Part shown: positions 1-7,899 of the stretch, piece after piece
Position numbering within the stretch: the stretch's first letter is position 1
How the letters are laid out: every line of letters begins with the position of its first letter
The notes under the pieces: model-generated
Databases searched by the model: none
What the model saw: the letters and a program-made list of their open reading frames with translations, nothing else
Told to the model about the DNA's origin: nothing
Source: Nonomuraea cavernae
GTDB lineage: Bacteria > Actinomycetota > Actinomycetes > Streptosporangiales > Streptosporangiaceae
DNA: 32,526 nt
NCBI RefSeq assembly: GCF_014646355.1
Contig: NZ_BMNH01000017.1
Span: 1 to 32,526 of the forward strand
Direction: 5' to 3'
Position numbers and translations under genes: made by a program

Positions 1-162
1 CGCCCGAAACAACGCCGAAGGCGAACATCACCAGACCCCAGGCAATCGCGGTCGGCCGGAACGCCCACCCACCTCCGCGGCCACCCAGACCAACCCAGAC
101 CAGGAGCGGCCCAGGCCAGCTCAGAGCCCCGGCCGGGCGGCAGCCCTGGGATGGAGGGCGAC
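1..162. other. Region downstream of uvrB, no gene resolved
   Basis: This stretch follows the uvrB stop codon. Read on the minus strand, bases 1-60 encode a hydrophobic peptide (RPTAIAWGLVMFAFGVVSG) that stays open to the window edge, so the start of a membrane-protein gene may lie here with a possible GTG at 31 or ATG at 28. No ATG, GTG or TTG occurs further upstream in that frame. A perfect CCCGGCCGGG-type palindrome near 129-138 could be part of a uvrB terminator, but no T tract follows. Nothing else is visible. Confidence 0.25.
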
Positions 163-2271
163 CTACTTGACCCCGGCCTCGCGCATGTCGCGCAGCTCCC
201 GCTTGAGCTCCTTGATCTCGTCACGGAGCCGAGCCGCCACCTCGAACTGAAGGTCGGCAGCCGCCTGATGCATCTGCTCCGTCAACGACTCGATCAAGGA
301 TTCCATCTGCGCCCGGGGCAGCTCGCCCGCGATCGCCTTGGCGTGAGCCCCGGCCTGCTTGGCCGCGAACCCCGGCACCGGAGCCTTGCCGCGGGACTGG
401 GACCTGCCTCCGCCGAGCAGCCGGTCGGTGTCGGCGTCCTCACGCTGCAACGAGTCGAGGATGTCGGCGATCTTCTTGCGCAACGGCTGCGGATCGATCC
501 CGTTGGCCTCGTTGTAGGCGATCTGCTTGGCCCGCCGCCGGTTGGTCTCGTCGATGGCCCGCTCCATCGACGGCGTGATCTTGTCGGCGTACATGTGCAC
601 CTGGCCGGAGACGTTTCGGGCGGCTCGTCCGATGGTCTGGATCAGCGAGGTGTCCGACCGGAGGAAGCCCTCCTTGTCGGCGTCGAGGATGGCGACCAGG
701 GAGACCTCGGGCAGGTCGAGCCCCTCACGCAGCAGGTTGATGCCGACGAGCACGTCGAACTCGCCGCTGCGCAGCTCGCGCAGCAGCTCGATGCGGCGCA
801 GCGTGTCGACCTCGCTGTGCAGGTAGCGGACCCGGATGCCGAGCTCCAGGAGGTAGTCGGTGAGGTCTTCGGACATCTTCTTGGTCAACGTGGTGACCAG
901 CACCCGCTCGTCGCGCTCGGCTCGCTCGCGGATCTCGTGGACGAGGTCGTCGATCTGCCCCTTGGTCGGCTTGACGACCACTTCGGGGTCGACCAGCCCG
1001 GTGGGCCGGATGACCTGCTCGACGACGTCGCCCTTGGCGCGGCCCAGCTCATAGGGGCCGGGGGTGGCGGACAGATAGACGGTCTGGCCGATGCGCTCGA
1101 GGAACTCCTCCCACTTCAGCGGCCGGTTGTCGAGCGCGGAGGGCAGCCGGAAGCCGTGGTCGACCAGGGTGCGCTTGCGGGAGGCGTCGCCTTCGTACAT
1201 AGCGCCGATCTGCGGCACGGTCTGGTGGGACTCGTCGAGCACCAGCAGGAAGTCTTCGGGGAAGTAGTCGAGCAGGGTGTTGGGCGCGCTGCCGGCGGCC
1301 CGGCCGTCCATGTGGCGCGAGTAGTTTTCGATGCCGGAGCAGGTGCCGATCTGGCGCATCATCTCGATGTCGTAGGTGGTGCGCATGCGCAGCCGCTGCG
1401 CCTCCAGCAGCTTGCCCTGCCGCTCGAACTCGGCGAGCCGCTCGGTCAGCTCGGCCTCGATGCCGGCCACGGCCGTGGCCATCCGCTGCTCGCCCGCCAC
1501 GTAGTGGGAGGCGGGGAAGATGTAGAGCTCTTCGTCCTCGGTGATCACCTCGCCGGTCAGCGGGTGCATGGTGGAGAGCTTCTCGATCTCGTCGCCGAAC
1601 ATCTCGATGCGTACGGCCAGCTCTTCGTACTTGGGGATGATCTCGATCGTGTCGCCGCGGACCCGGAAGGTGCCCCGGGTGAAGGCGAGGTCGTTGCGCG
1701 TGTACTGCATGTCGACGAGGCGGCGCAGCAGCTGGTCGCGGTCGACGTCCATGCCGACGCGGAGGCGGGCCATGCGGTCGACGTATTCCTGGGGCGTGCC
1801 GAGGCCGTAGATGCAGGACACGGAGGCGACCACGATGGTGTCGCGGCGGGTCAGCAACGCGTTGGTGGCGGAGTGGCGCAGCCGCTCGACCTCGTCGTTG
1901 ATCGAGGAGTCCTTCTCGATGTAGGTGTCGCTCTGCGGGACGTAGGCCTCGGGCTGGTAATAGTCGTAGTAGCTGACGAAGTATTCGACCGCGTTGTTGG
2001 GCAGCATCTCGCGCAGCTCGTTGGCGAACTGGGCGGCGAGCGTCTTGTTGGGCTGCATGACGAGCGCGGGGCGTTGCAGCCGCTCGATGAGCCAGGCGAC
2101 GGTGGCCGTCTTGCCCGTGCCGGTGGCGCCGAGCAGGACATTGTCCTTGGCCCCGGCCTTGACGCGGCGCTCCAGCTCTGCGATGGCCGTCGGCTGGTCT
2201 CCGGACGGACTCATCTCGGTGACCACCTCGAAGGGCGCCACCTTCCGCTGCAAATCTGTGACCGGTCGCAT
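163..2271 (-). CDS. uvrB: Excinuclease ABC subunit B (UvrB)
   Basis: UvrB is the damage-verifying helicase-like subunit of nucleotide excision repair; it takes over lesion DNA from UvrA and recruits UvrC. The 702-residue product has full family length. The Walker A motif GATGTGKT is at residues 48-55. The aromatic beta-hairpin that clamps DNA (YYDYYQPEAYVPQSDTYIEK) is at about 101-120, and a Walker B-type LVLDESH follows. The C-terminal UVR motif that contacts UvrC closes the protein. The ATG at 2271 gives the usual actinobacterial N-terminus MRPVTDLQRKV. There is no clear ribosome-binding site, but a TACAGT -10-like box lies 7 nt upstream, so the mRNA may be leaderless. The gene starts 35 nt after the lipoprotein gene at 2307-3980 on the same strand. 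It is the end member of the polA-rpsA-coaE-uvrB backbone, here separated from coaE by accessory genes. Confidence 0.97.
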   Translation of the reverse strand: MRPVTDLQRKVAPFEVVTEMSPSGDQPTAIAELERRVKAGAKDNVLLGATGTGKTATVAWLIERLQRPALVMQPNKTLAAQFANELREMLPNNAVEYFVSYYDYYQPEAYVPQSDTYIEKDSSINDEVERLRHSATNALLTRRDTIVVASVSCIYGLGTPQEYVDRMARLRVGMDVDRDQLLRRLVDMQYTRNDLAFTRGTFRVRGDTIEIIPKYEELAVRIEMFGDEIEKLSTMHPLTGEVITEDEELYIFPASHYVAGEQRMATAVAGIEAELTERLAEFERQGKLLEAQRLRMRTTYDIEMMRQIGTCSGIENYSRHMDGRAAGSAPNTLLDYFPEDFLLVLDESHQTVPQIGAMYEGDASRKRTLVDHGFRLPSALDNRPLKWEEFLERIGQTVYLSATPGPYELGRAKGDVVEQVIRPTGLVDPEVVVKPTKGQIDDLVHEIRERAERDERVLVTTLTKKMSEDLTDYLLELGIRVRYLHSEVDTLRRIELLRELRSGEFDVLVGINLLREGLDLPEVSLVAILDADKEGFLRSDTSLIQTIGRAARNVSGQVHMYADKITPSMERAIDETNRRRAKQIAYNEANGIDPQPLRKKIADILDSLQREDADTDRLLGGGRSQSRGKAPVPGFAAKQAGAHAKAIAGELPRAQMESLIESLTEQMHQAAADLQFEVAARLRDEIKELKRELRDMREAGVK

Positions 2272-2278
2272 GCTGCCC

Positions 2279-2284
2279 ACTGTA
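2279..2284 (-). promoter_or_regulatory. Possible -10 box of uvrB (leaderless start)
   Basis: On the minus strand TACAGT matches the actinobacterial TAnnnT -10 pattern. Its last base is 7 nt from the A of the uvrB ATG, the spacing expected if transcription starts at the start codon. No convincing -35 box and no Shine-Dalgarno sequence are present. Inference from spacing only. Confidence 0.3.
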
Positions 2285-2306
2285 GGCGGCGTCACCGACA
2301 GAAACG

Positions 2307-3980
2307 TCACCCGCTGACGGGCACGGCCTTCATCGGGCTGAACCCGAACAGGTTGACGTCGACGCTGGTCACCTCGGCGGGCGGCGCGGTCATGAGCACG
2401 AACATCCGGATGTGCTCCCCGGGCCCGACCTTGGTCAGGATGGGCGTCGAGCAGACGCAGCGTTCCGGGTGGCGGTCCCCCGCCGTCGCCAACGGGAAGT
2501 AGCGTGTCCCGGCGGCGTCGGTCAGCGCGACCCAGAAGAAGTCGATCTTCACCTCGGTGACGGACCCGAACTCCTTGACATCCCGGTCCCAGGCGCCGTT
2601 CTCCAGGCGGACCGGACCGCCTTCGCCCGTATGGCGGAAGTCGACGGTGGCGATGAGCGTCTTGTCGCTGAGCCGGCGCAGTTCCAGGAGATCGGCGGCC
2701 AGCCCGGTCAGCTCGCGCTGCCCGATGGCGGAGGCGACGGCCTGGCCCGGCGTCGCGGAGGCGCCGGTGGTGGACCCGGTGGACCCGGTGGGGCCGGTGG
2801 GGCCGGTGGAGGGGCCCGGAGTGGCCTCCGGGCCGGTCTGGGTCGCGACGGCGCGCTCCCGCTCGAACGTCACCTGGACTCGCCGGTTGCGGGCACGGGC
2901 CTGGTCGGAGTCGTCCTTGTCGACCGGCTCGTCCTCGCCCCTGCCCTCGGTACGGAACCTCGCGTCCGGAACGAGGGCGGCGAGCGCGCCCTCCACCGCC
3001 TTCGCGCGGCGCAGGGACAGGGCGAGGTTGTAGCGGTCGGCGCCGACGTCGTCGGTGTGGCCGACGATCCGTACGGCGCCCTTGGCCTCGGCGTCGATCC
3101 GGTCGGCGGTGCGGCGCAGCGTCTCGCGGGCCTGCGAGGTGAGCGTCGCCTTGTCGAAGGCGAACAGGACGTCGGTGTTGAGCGCGATCTCGACCTCCTT
3201 GTCGGACTCGGCGACCGAGGACGTGGTGCCGGCCAGCTGGGTGGTGAGCGGAACGGTGGTGGGAAAGGCCGCGGCGATGGCCGTGGCGTCGGGCTCGTCG
3301 TCCAGCCGGGCGCCGGTGCCCGCGGGGCTGATCGGCAGGGGCGCGGTCAGGCCCGCGTGGTGGAACCCGACCGCCACGGTGGCCGTCTCCGGCGGGACCT
3401 GGTAGACCGCCCACAGCTGGGCGGGCGCGCCGGGCGTGGCCTTGGCGAAGAATTCCGGATAGCTGCACAGGCAGGGGGCCCGGGTGTCGATGTTCTCCTT
3501 GCGCATCGGGTAGTACGCGGTCAGGCGCGGATGGTCCAGCAGGTAGAAGCCGGAGAAGGCGCGGGTGAAGTCGTAGAGCGTGGTCCCCGGCAGACCGGAG
3601 GCGCGAAAGCCCTCCAGCCTGACCTTGCCGGTGTCGGTGCTGATCCTGAAGCGGGCGGTGACCGAGGTGGCGGTGGTGCGCTCCAGGCCGATCACCTCGA
3701 TCTTGGCGTGGCCGTGATCGTCGTCGTGGCCGTCGCCGTACAGGGTGGCCAGCGCGGGCCCTCCGGCGGTCTCGGGGGTTCCGGCCGCCTCGTGGGTTCC
3801 GGCGGGCGTGGAGGCCGCGGGGCTGACGGAGACGGAGGGCGCCAGGGAGGCCGTGGGCGGCGCGGTGACGGCTGCCGTGGGCGGCTCGGAACGCGCGCCC
3901 GGAAGGGGCACGAGCCCGCATCCGCCAAGGAGTGACGCGGCGAGGACGACCCTGGCCGCCGAACCGTACCTGAAGGTCAT
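2307..3980 (-). CDS. OmpA-family lipoprotein with duplicated CxC module
   Basis: A 557-residue exported lipoprotein of unknown role. Residues 1-21 form a lipoprotein signal peptide with lipobox L-G-G-C (Cys21), followed by a Pro/Ala/Thr-rich linker. Residues about 262-382 are an OmpA-like peptidoglycan-binding domain; FAFDKATL, the GHTDDVG motif and a basic NRRVQVTFE end are visible. A collagen-like Gly-Pro-Thr stretch follows. The regions before and after the OmpA domain look like copies of one module: both have an aromatic strand, a Cys-x-Cys pair (C170/C172 and C508/C510), a Pro-rich segment and a closing beta strand ending in P-[LV]-[PV]-[IV]-S. It probably anchors to the cell wall from the membrane surface. 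The ATG at 3980 lacks a ribosome-binding site. The gene is followed after 35 nt by uvrB, so read-through is possible, but no link to repair is implied. Confidence 0.8.
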   Translation of the reverse strand: MTFRYGSAARVVLAASLLGGCGLVPLPGARSEPPTAAVTAPPTASLAPSVSVSPAASTPAGTHEAAGTPETAGGPALATLYGDGHDDDHGHAKIEVIGLERTTATSVTARFRISTDTGKVRLEGFRASGLPGTTLYDFTRAFSGFYLLDHPRLTAYYPMRKENIDTRAPCLCSYPEFFAKATPGAPAQLWAVYQVPPETATVAVGFHHAGLTAPLPISPAGTGARLDDEPDATAIAAAFPTTVPLTTQLAGTTSSVAESDKEVEIALNTDVLFAFDKATLTSQARETLRRTADRIDAEAKGAVRIVGHTDDVGADRYNLALSLRRAKAVEGALAALVPDARFRTEGRGEDEPVDKDDSDQARARNRRVQVTFERERAVATQTGPEATPGPSTGPTGPTGSTGSTTGASATPGQAVASAIGQRELTGLAADLLELRRLSDKTLIATVDFRHTGEGGPVRLENGAWDRDVKEFGSVTEVKIDFFWVALTDAAGTRYFPLATAGDRHPERCVCSTPILTKVGPGEHIRMFVLMTAPPAEVTSVDVNLFGFSPMKAVPVSG

Positions 3981-3989
3981 AGATCGCTA

Positions 3990-3995
3990 TTTATA
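3990..3995 (-). promoter_or_regulatory. Possible -10 box of the OmpA lipoprotein gene
   Basis: TATAAA on the minus strand, in a short AT-rich patch that stands out from the GC-rich surroundings, ends 9 nt before the ATG at 3980. This would give a nearly leaderless transcript, in line with the absence of a Shine-Dalgarno sequence. No good -35 box is seen. Confidence 0.35.
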
Positions 3996-4003
3996 CCGAT
4001 ATG

Positions 4004-4237
4004 TCAGGCAGTTCGCTCGCCGATCTTCGGAAACGGGGTCGTGGAGAAGACCACCTCGACCGGCACGTCGAAATGGCCGGCGATGCGCAGCGCGAGGTAG
4101 AGGCTCGGGCTGTATTCGCCGCGTTCGAGGTAGCCGATCGTCTGGTAGTGCACTCCCAGCGCGTCGGCGAGCTGCCTGCGGGTCACGCCGCGTTCGGCGC
4201 GCAGCAGCGCGATGCGGTTGTAGACGGTCTCACTCAT
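4004..4237 (-). CDS. Small XRE/Cro-type transcriptional regulator
   Basis: This 77-residue protein is essentially one helix-turn-helix domain. The HTH runs from about residue 8 to 60, with recognition-helix region RRQLADALGVHYQTIGYLER and the tail VPVEVVFSTTPFP typical of one-domain Cro/C1 regulators found beside membrane-protein genes. The ATG at 4237 follows the permease remnant stop by 14 nt, so the two form one transcription unit. The promoter region at 4941-4985 probably drives both. Whether this protein binds those operators is unknown: the palindromes look more like sites of GntR/YtrA-type repressors. It may be the last intact member of a transporter operon otherwise largely lost. Confidence 0.85.
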   Translation of the reverse strand: MSETVYNRIALLRAERGVTRRQLADALGVHYQTIGYLERGEYSPSLYLALRIAGHFDVPVEVVFSTTPFPKIGERTA

Positions 4238-4251
4238 CGCCGTACATCTTC

Positions 4252-4929
4252 TCAGCCGACACGCTGCGGCGCCCTGTCGCGGCGCGCCTGCACGGCCGAG
4301 CCCGATGCGCGCCTGGCCATCCGGCGCAGCACCGGCGGCGCGATCAGCAACCCGGCGACCGACCACGCGATCAGGACCGCCATCGTCATCCCCGGCCGCC
4401 ACGAGCCGCCGATCTCCACGGCCGCGGCCAAGCCGGGCAGCAGCGCGGAGCGCATGCCGAGCCCCAGCCAGTACAACGGGAACACCTGGGCCACGGCCTG
4501 CAGCCAGCCGGTCAGGGCGGAGATGGGGTAGAAGATCCCGGAGACGACGGTGAGACCGCCTATGGTGACCATGGACAGTCCGGCGGCGGCCTGCGGGCTG
4601 GTGGCCGGCGAGCCGATGACCGCGCCCAGCGGCAGGGTGGACAGCAGGCCCAGCAGGGCGACCCAGGCCACGGTCAGCCAAGCGCCGAGCCCCACTGCGG
4701 CCAGGTCGGGCACCAGGAACAACCCGGCGACCAGGATCATCAGCAGGCTGCCGATGGCCATGAGCGACACCGACATCACCCGGCCGACGAGGTAGCCGAC
4801 CAAGCCCTGCGGCAGCGCCTTCGCCCGCAGGAGCGTGCCGTCCTCGCGTTCGATGGCCAGCGAGCCGACCGCCCGAGCAGTCCATTGGCGCCGATCATCG
4901 TGGCCCTCAAGCTCGCTCAAGGCGCTCAT
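4252..4929 (-). pseudogene. ABC-2 type transporter permease, truncated and probably frameshifted
   Basis: The 225-residue frame from the ATG at 4929 covers only the C-terminal part of an ABC-2 export permease. It starts at the cytoplasmic EREDGTLLRAKALP region that normally follows the second membrane segment, and then shows about four or five hydrophobic segments with FYPISALTGWLQ between them. The first membrane segments are missing. Just upstream, another frame (about 4880-4905) encodes T-M-I-G-A-N-G-L-L, which would join smoothly to R-A-V-G-S-L-A if one base had been lost near 4890. Thus both a 5' deletion and a frameshift are indicated. A GGAGG lies 4 nt before the ATG, so a shortened protein could still be made. 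No ATPase subunit is nearby. An ATG at 5094 extends the frame but without family-like sequence. Confidence 0.6.
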
Positions 4930-4940
4930 CCATCCTCCAG

Positions 4941-4976
4941 ATAGTAGGACTACTACATTCATAGCACGTCTACTAT
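4941..4976. promoter_or_regulatory. Two tandem palindromic operators
   Basis: ATAGTAGGACTACTAC (4941-4956) and ATAGCACGTCTACTAT (4961-4976) agree at 12 of 16 positions and start 20 bp apart, about two helical turns. The first contains the inverted repeat TAGTAG-GA-CTACTA. The outer arms GATAGTAG (4940-4947) and CTACTATC (4970-4977) are also perfect inverted repeats. The sites overlap the proposed promoter of the permease remnant. TAGTA/TACTA dyads are typical of GntR-family YtrA-type repressors that control ABC transporter operons; no such regulator is in the window. Confidence 0.6.
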
Positions 4977-4985
4977 CGAACGCAA
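4958..4985 (-). promoter_or_regulatory. Promoter of the permease remnant / XRE unit
   Basis: On the minus strand TTGCGT (4985-4980) and TATGAA (4963-4958) are separated by 16 bp. The operators cover the spacer and the start region, the arrangement of a repressible promoter. A GGAGG and the ATG at 4929 follow. Confidence 0.45.
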
Positions 4986-5068
4986 TACACCTGTGACCCG
5001 TACTGCAAGCGAACAGCAAGCCGTACCCGATACGGTCGAAATCGCCTGTAGCGGAAAAGGAAGGTGTT

Positions 5069-6661
5069 ATGTCACGCCCCAGAGAGGCATTCATCCAGGC
5101 AGGTCAGGGTCTGGCGCAGGCCGTCATGCAGGGCGGTGACGTACGGCAGGCGGTGGGTTACGCCGTCGGCCAGACGATGGGCCACCCGGGGCAGGCTCCG
5201 GGATTCGCGCTGAACCCGCACGACTTCGCGGCGGCCCGCGACGGCGGAGTCTCGATCGGCACGCTGATCGAGGCCAGAACCGCCTCGCTCGGCGAGGCCG
5301 GCGAGATCGTCAACCGCAGCTTCGCCGAGAACGGCATGCACGTCATCTCGCCCGTCGTGATCCCCAAGGGCAGCACCGCCAAGGTGATCGTGCAACTCGG
5401 GCTCCTCGTGGTGCTGGGCCTCATCGGCGCGCTCGGCAACGTGATCCCCAACACCGACCTGTTCTTCGGCCCGCACTACTGGATCGTCCTGGTGCTGGCG
5501 GCCGCGTTCCTGTGGTGGCGGCGCAGCGTGGTCATGGTGCCCGAGGGCTGCAAGGCGCTGATCACGAAGTTCGGCAAGCTCGTGCACATCGCCGACCCGG
5601 GCAGGGTGACGCTGTTCAACCCGTGGAAGCGGGTCAGCTACATCGTCAACACCACCCGCGAGTACCCCTTCAACGCCCCCATCCGCGAGGCGCCGACCCA
5701 GCAGGGCGTCAAGGCCAGCGTCGACCTGTTCCTGCAGTTCAGGATCGAGAACCCGGCCGAGTTCATCTTCGTGCTCGGCTCGGTCAGCGGCTTCCAGTCC
5801 AAACTGCAGAACGCCATCAGCGAGGTCACCCGCTCCCTCATCTACGCCCAGCGGGCCGAGGACATCTACGACCTGGTGGGCGAGAGCACGCACGGCATGC
5901 TGGAGAGCCTCAACCAGCAGTTCCTGCCCGCCGTTCGGCTCACCGACGTGAACATCACGCACGCCGAGCCGTCCAGCCAGGAGTACCGGATGGACCTCGC
6001 GGCGCCCGAGATGGTACGGGTGGCCAAGGAGGCCTACACCTACGAGTACGAGCTGCAGCTGCGCAAGGAGCAGAACGAGGGCGACCTGGTCAAGGAGCTG
6101 GCCGGGCTGCAGGAGACGCTGAGCGCCATCCAGGCGGAGATCGCCGGCTACCAGGCCCGCATGGACACCGCCCTCGAACGGGCCGAGCACCAGGCCAAGG
6201 CGCAGGCCGGACAGCGCCTGGTCGAGGCCGAGTCCACGGCCAGGGCCAACTCGGCGCTGCTGGAGGCCCAGGCGCTGGACATCCGGGCACTCAGCGCCGC
6301 CGAGGCCCCGGAGATCCTCGAGTACCGCTTCCAGCAGGACCTGCTCAACAAGCTGGAGTCGGTGTCGAACCGGCTGCCGCAGGTCGTGCAGGTGGGCGAG
6401 CAGACCGACATCGACTTCCTGGCGCTGGCCCAGCAACTGGTCGGCGGGAAGGGGGCGGCGCTCTTCTCCCCCGAGGACATGGCCGCCATCCGCTCCCGGC
6501 TGTCCGAGATCGGCAAGCGCGTGGACGACCGCGAGGCGGAGATCACCGCGCTGCTCACGAAGGTCGCCGCGGAGGTCACCGAGGCCCCCGCGGTCGAAGC
6601 GGTGACGACGGCCGCGGCGGGGCCGGACAGCGTACAGAATGTGGAGCGTGAGGTTCGATGA
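5069..6661 (+). CDS. SPFH/band 7 (flotillin-like) membrane protein, first copy
   Basis: A 530-residue membrane protein of the SPFH (stomatin/prohibitin/flotillin/HflK) superfamily, which forms oligomeric membrane scaffolds. After a Gly/Ala-rich cytoplasmic N-terminus come two close hydrophobic segments (about 106-126 and 136-150). The SPFH domain spans about 155-320 (VVMVPEGCKALITKFGKL, ASVDLFLQFRIENPAEF). A long Ala/Glu/Gln-rich coiled coil follows at about 325-410, then a helical C-terminus. AAGGAAGG 4 nt before the ATG is a good ribosome-binding site. It overlaps the next SPFH gene by 4 nt (ATGA), so the two are translationally coupled and likely hetero-oligomerise. The motif VVIPK just before the membrane segment occurs in both, indicating duplication. 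The function is inferred only at the level of membrane organisation. Confidence 0.85.
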   Translation: MSRPREAFIQAGQGLAQAVMQGGDVRQAVGYAVGQTMGHPGQAPGFALNPHDFAAARDGGVSIGTLIEARTASLGEAGEIVNRSFAENGMHVISPVVIPKGSTAKVIVQLGLLVVLGLIGALGNVIPNTDLFFGPHYWIVLVLAAAFLWWRRSVVMVPEGCKALITKFGKLVHIADPGRVTLFNPWKRVSYIVNTTREYPFNAPIREAPTQQGVKASVDLFLQFRIENPAEFIFVLGSVSGFQSKLQNAISEVTRSLIYAQRAEDIYDLVGESTHGMLESLNQQFLPAVRLTDVNITHAEPSSQEYRMDLAAPEMVRVAKEAYTYEYELQLRKEQNEGDLVKELAGLQETLSAIQAEIAGYQARMDTALERAEHQAKAQAGQRLVEAESTARANSALLEAQALDIRALSAAEAPEILEYRFQQDLLNKLESVSNRLPQVVQVGEQTDIDFLALAQQLVGGKGAALFSPEDMAAIRSRLSEIGKRVDDREAEITALLTKVAAEVTEAPAVEAVTTAAAGPDSVQNVEREVR

Positions 6662-7890
6662 GCGGCCGTGAGTTCTCGAAGATCAAGGAGTCGCTGGCCT
6701 CCTGGTCCGACATCCGCCAGCTGCTGCGCGGCGGCGAGCAGGGCCAGCTCGTGCCGGTGGTCATCCCCAAGGACAGGCGCGGTTTCGCCTGGATGGCGCT
6801 GGTGTTCGTGGGCGTCTACTTCGCCGGGATGGCCGCGCTGACCGACCTCACCCTGCTGGCCGCGCCGGCGGCGCTGTTCTTCCTGGTCGTGGCGATGATC
6901 TGGATGTGGCGCCGGGCCATCATCGAGATCGAGGAGGGCACCACCGGCGTGCGGAGCCGCTGGGGCGCGATCACCGGCACGCTGCCGCCCGGCCGCCACT
7001 ACCTGTGGGTGCCGTGGGACCGGGTCGACGCCGTGGTCGACACCTCGACCGAGATCCCCTACTCGGCGCCCATCGTGGCCTGCCCCACGGCCGAGAACGT
7101 GCCGCTGAAGTCGATCGAGTTCTTCCTCAAGTTCCGCATCGTCGATCCGGTGGCGTTCGTCCGCACGATCGGCGCGGGCAACTTCGACCTGGTCCTGTCG
7201 AGCGCCGTCCAGGACGCGATCAGGCAGCGCAGCCGCAGGGTCAACACCGAGCGGGCCTACGACCTGCGCGGCTCCGACGTGGGCGACATGCAGGAGGCGC
7301 TCAACCGCCAGCTCGGCCGCTACGGCGTGCGCGTCACCGGCGCCAACATCCCCGACGTGCAGCTGCCCGACCAGTACCAACAGCACCTGGCCACCCGCGA
7401 GAAGGTCGCCAAGGAGCTGTCGGCGTACGAGCGCGAGTGGGAGCTGACCCGCAAGCGCCGCATCGACACCCTGCTCATGGAGATCGAGCGCTCCAAGAAG
7501 ACCCGCGACGCCCGCGTCGTCGAGGTCAAGGCCGCGCACAACACCGCCCGCAAGGACGTGGCGCGGATGCTCGAGGAGCAGGAGACCGAGGCCCAGCGGG
7601 TGCGCTGGGAGATCGAGGCTCGCGGCCGCGCCGAGCTGACCGCGGCCGAGAACGAGGCCAAGGCGCTGCGCCGGCTGGCCGAGTCCTACCGTGACAACCG
7701 GGCCGTGCTGCACTACGAGCTGGCCCGGCGGCGTCTCGATGTGGGCGCCAAACTGGCGGAGAACGCCCCGCAACCCCTGGTGGTGCGCACCCAGCAGGGC
7801 GCGGGCGACTCCGCGCTGTCCACCCTCCTCCTGGCCCAGTTGCTCCCTCGCATCTCGGGCCACACCAACGGCGAGGCACCAACCTCATAG
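6658..7890 (+). CDS. SPFH/band 7 (flotillin-like) membrane protein, second copy
   Basis: A 410-residue paralogue of the preceding protein. It has a short N-terminus with the shared VVIPK motif (about 34-38), two membrane segments (about 43-60 and 64-84), an SPFH domain (about 88-250, with KSIEFFLKFRIVDPVAF), and a charged coiled coil rich in Arg/Glu/Lys (about 250-360). Its start codon overlaps the stop of the first copy (ATGA), and the Spo0M-like gene follows after 9 nt. It lacks the long N-terminal extension of the first copy. The two most likely form a mixed ring or patch in the cytoplasmic membrane, as HflK/HflC pairs do; this is inference from the family. Confidence 0.85.
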   Translation: MSGREFSKIKESLASWSDIRQLLRGGEQGQLVPVVIPKDRRGFAWMALVFVGVYFAGMAALTDLTLLAAPAALFFLVVAMIWMWRRAIIEIEEGTTGVRSRWGAITGTLPPGRHYLWVPWDRVDAVVDTSTEIPYSAPIVACPTAENVPLKSIEFFLKFRIVDPVAFVRTIGAGNFDLVLSSAVQDAIRQRSRRVNTERAYDLRGSDVGDMQEALNRQLGRYGVRVTGANIPDVQLPDQYQQHLATREKVAKELSAYEREWELTRKRRIDTLLMEIERSKKTRDARVVEVKAAHNTARKDVARMLEEQETEAQRVRWEIEARGRAELTAAENEAKALRRLAESYRDNRAVLHYELARRRLDVGAKLAENAPQPLVVRTQQGAGDSALSTLLLAQLLPRISGHTNGEAPTS

Positions 7891-7899
7891 GAGAACCCC

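Noticed and set aside
151..2502. Long open frame on the plus strand opposite uvrB
   Set aside because: It is antisense to a clear uvrB; low-complexity Leu/Gly/Val/Arg composition and no family features mark it as a GC-skew artefact. The same applies to the long plus-strand frames at 2412-3935, 20470-23433 and 23463-26297.
2757..2825. GGTGGACCCGGTGGG-like tandem repeat as a regulatory element
   Set aside because: It is the coding sequence of a Gly-Pro-Thr collagen-like linker in the OmpA-type lipoprotein.
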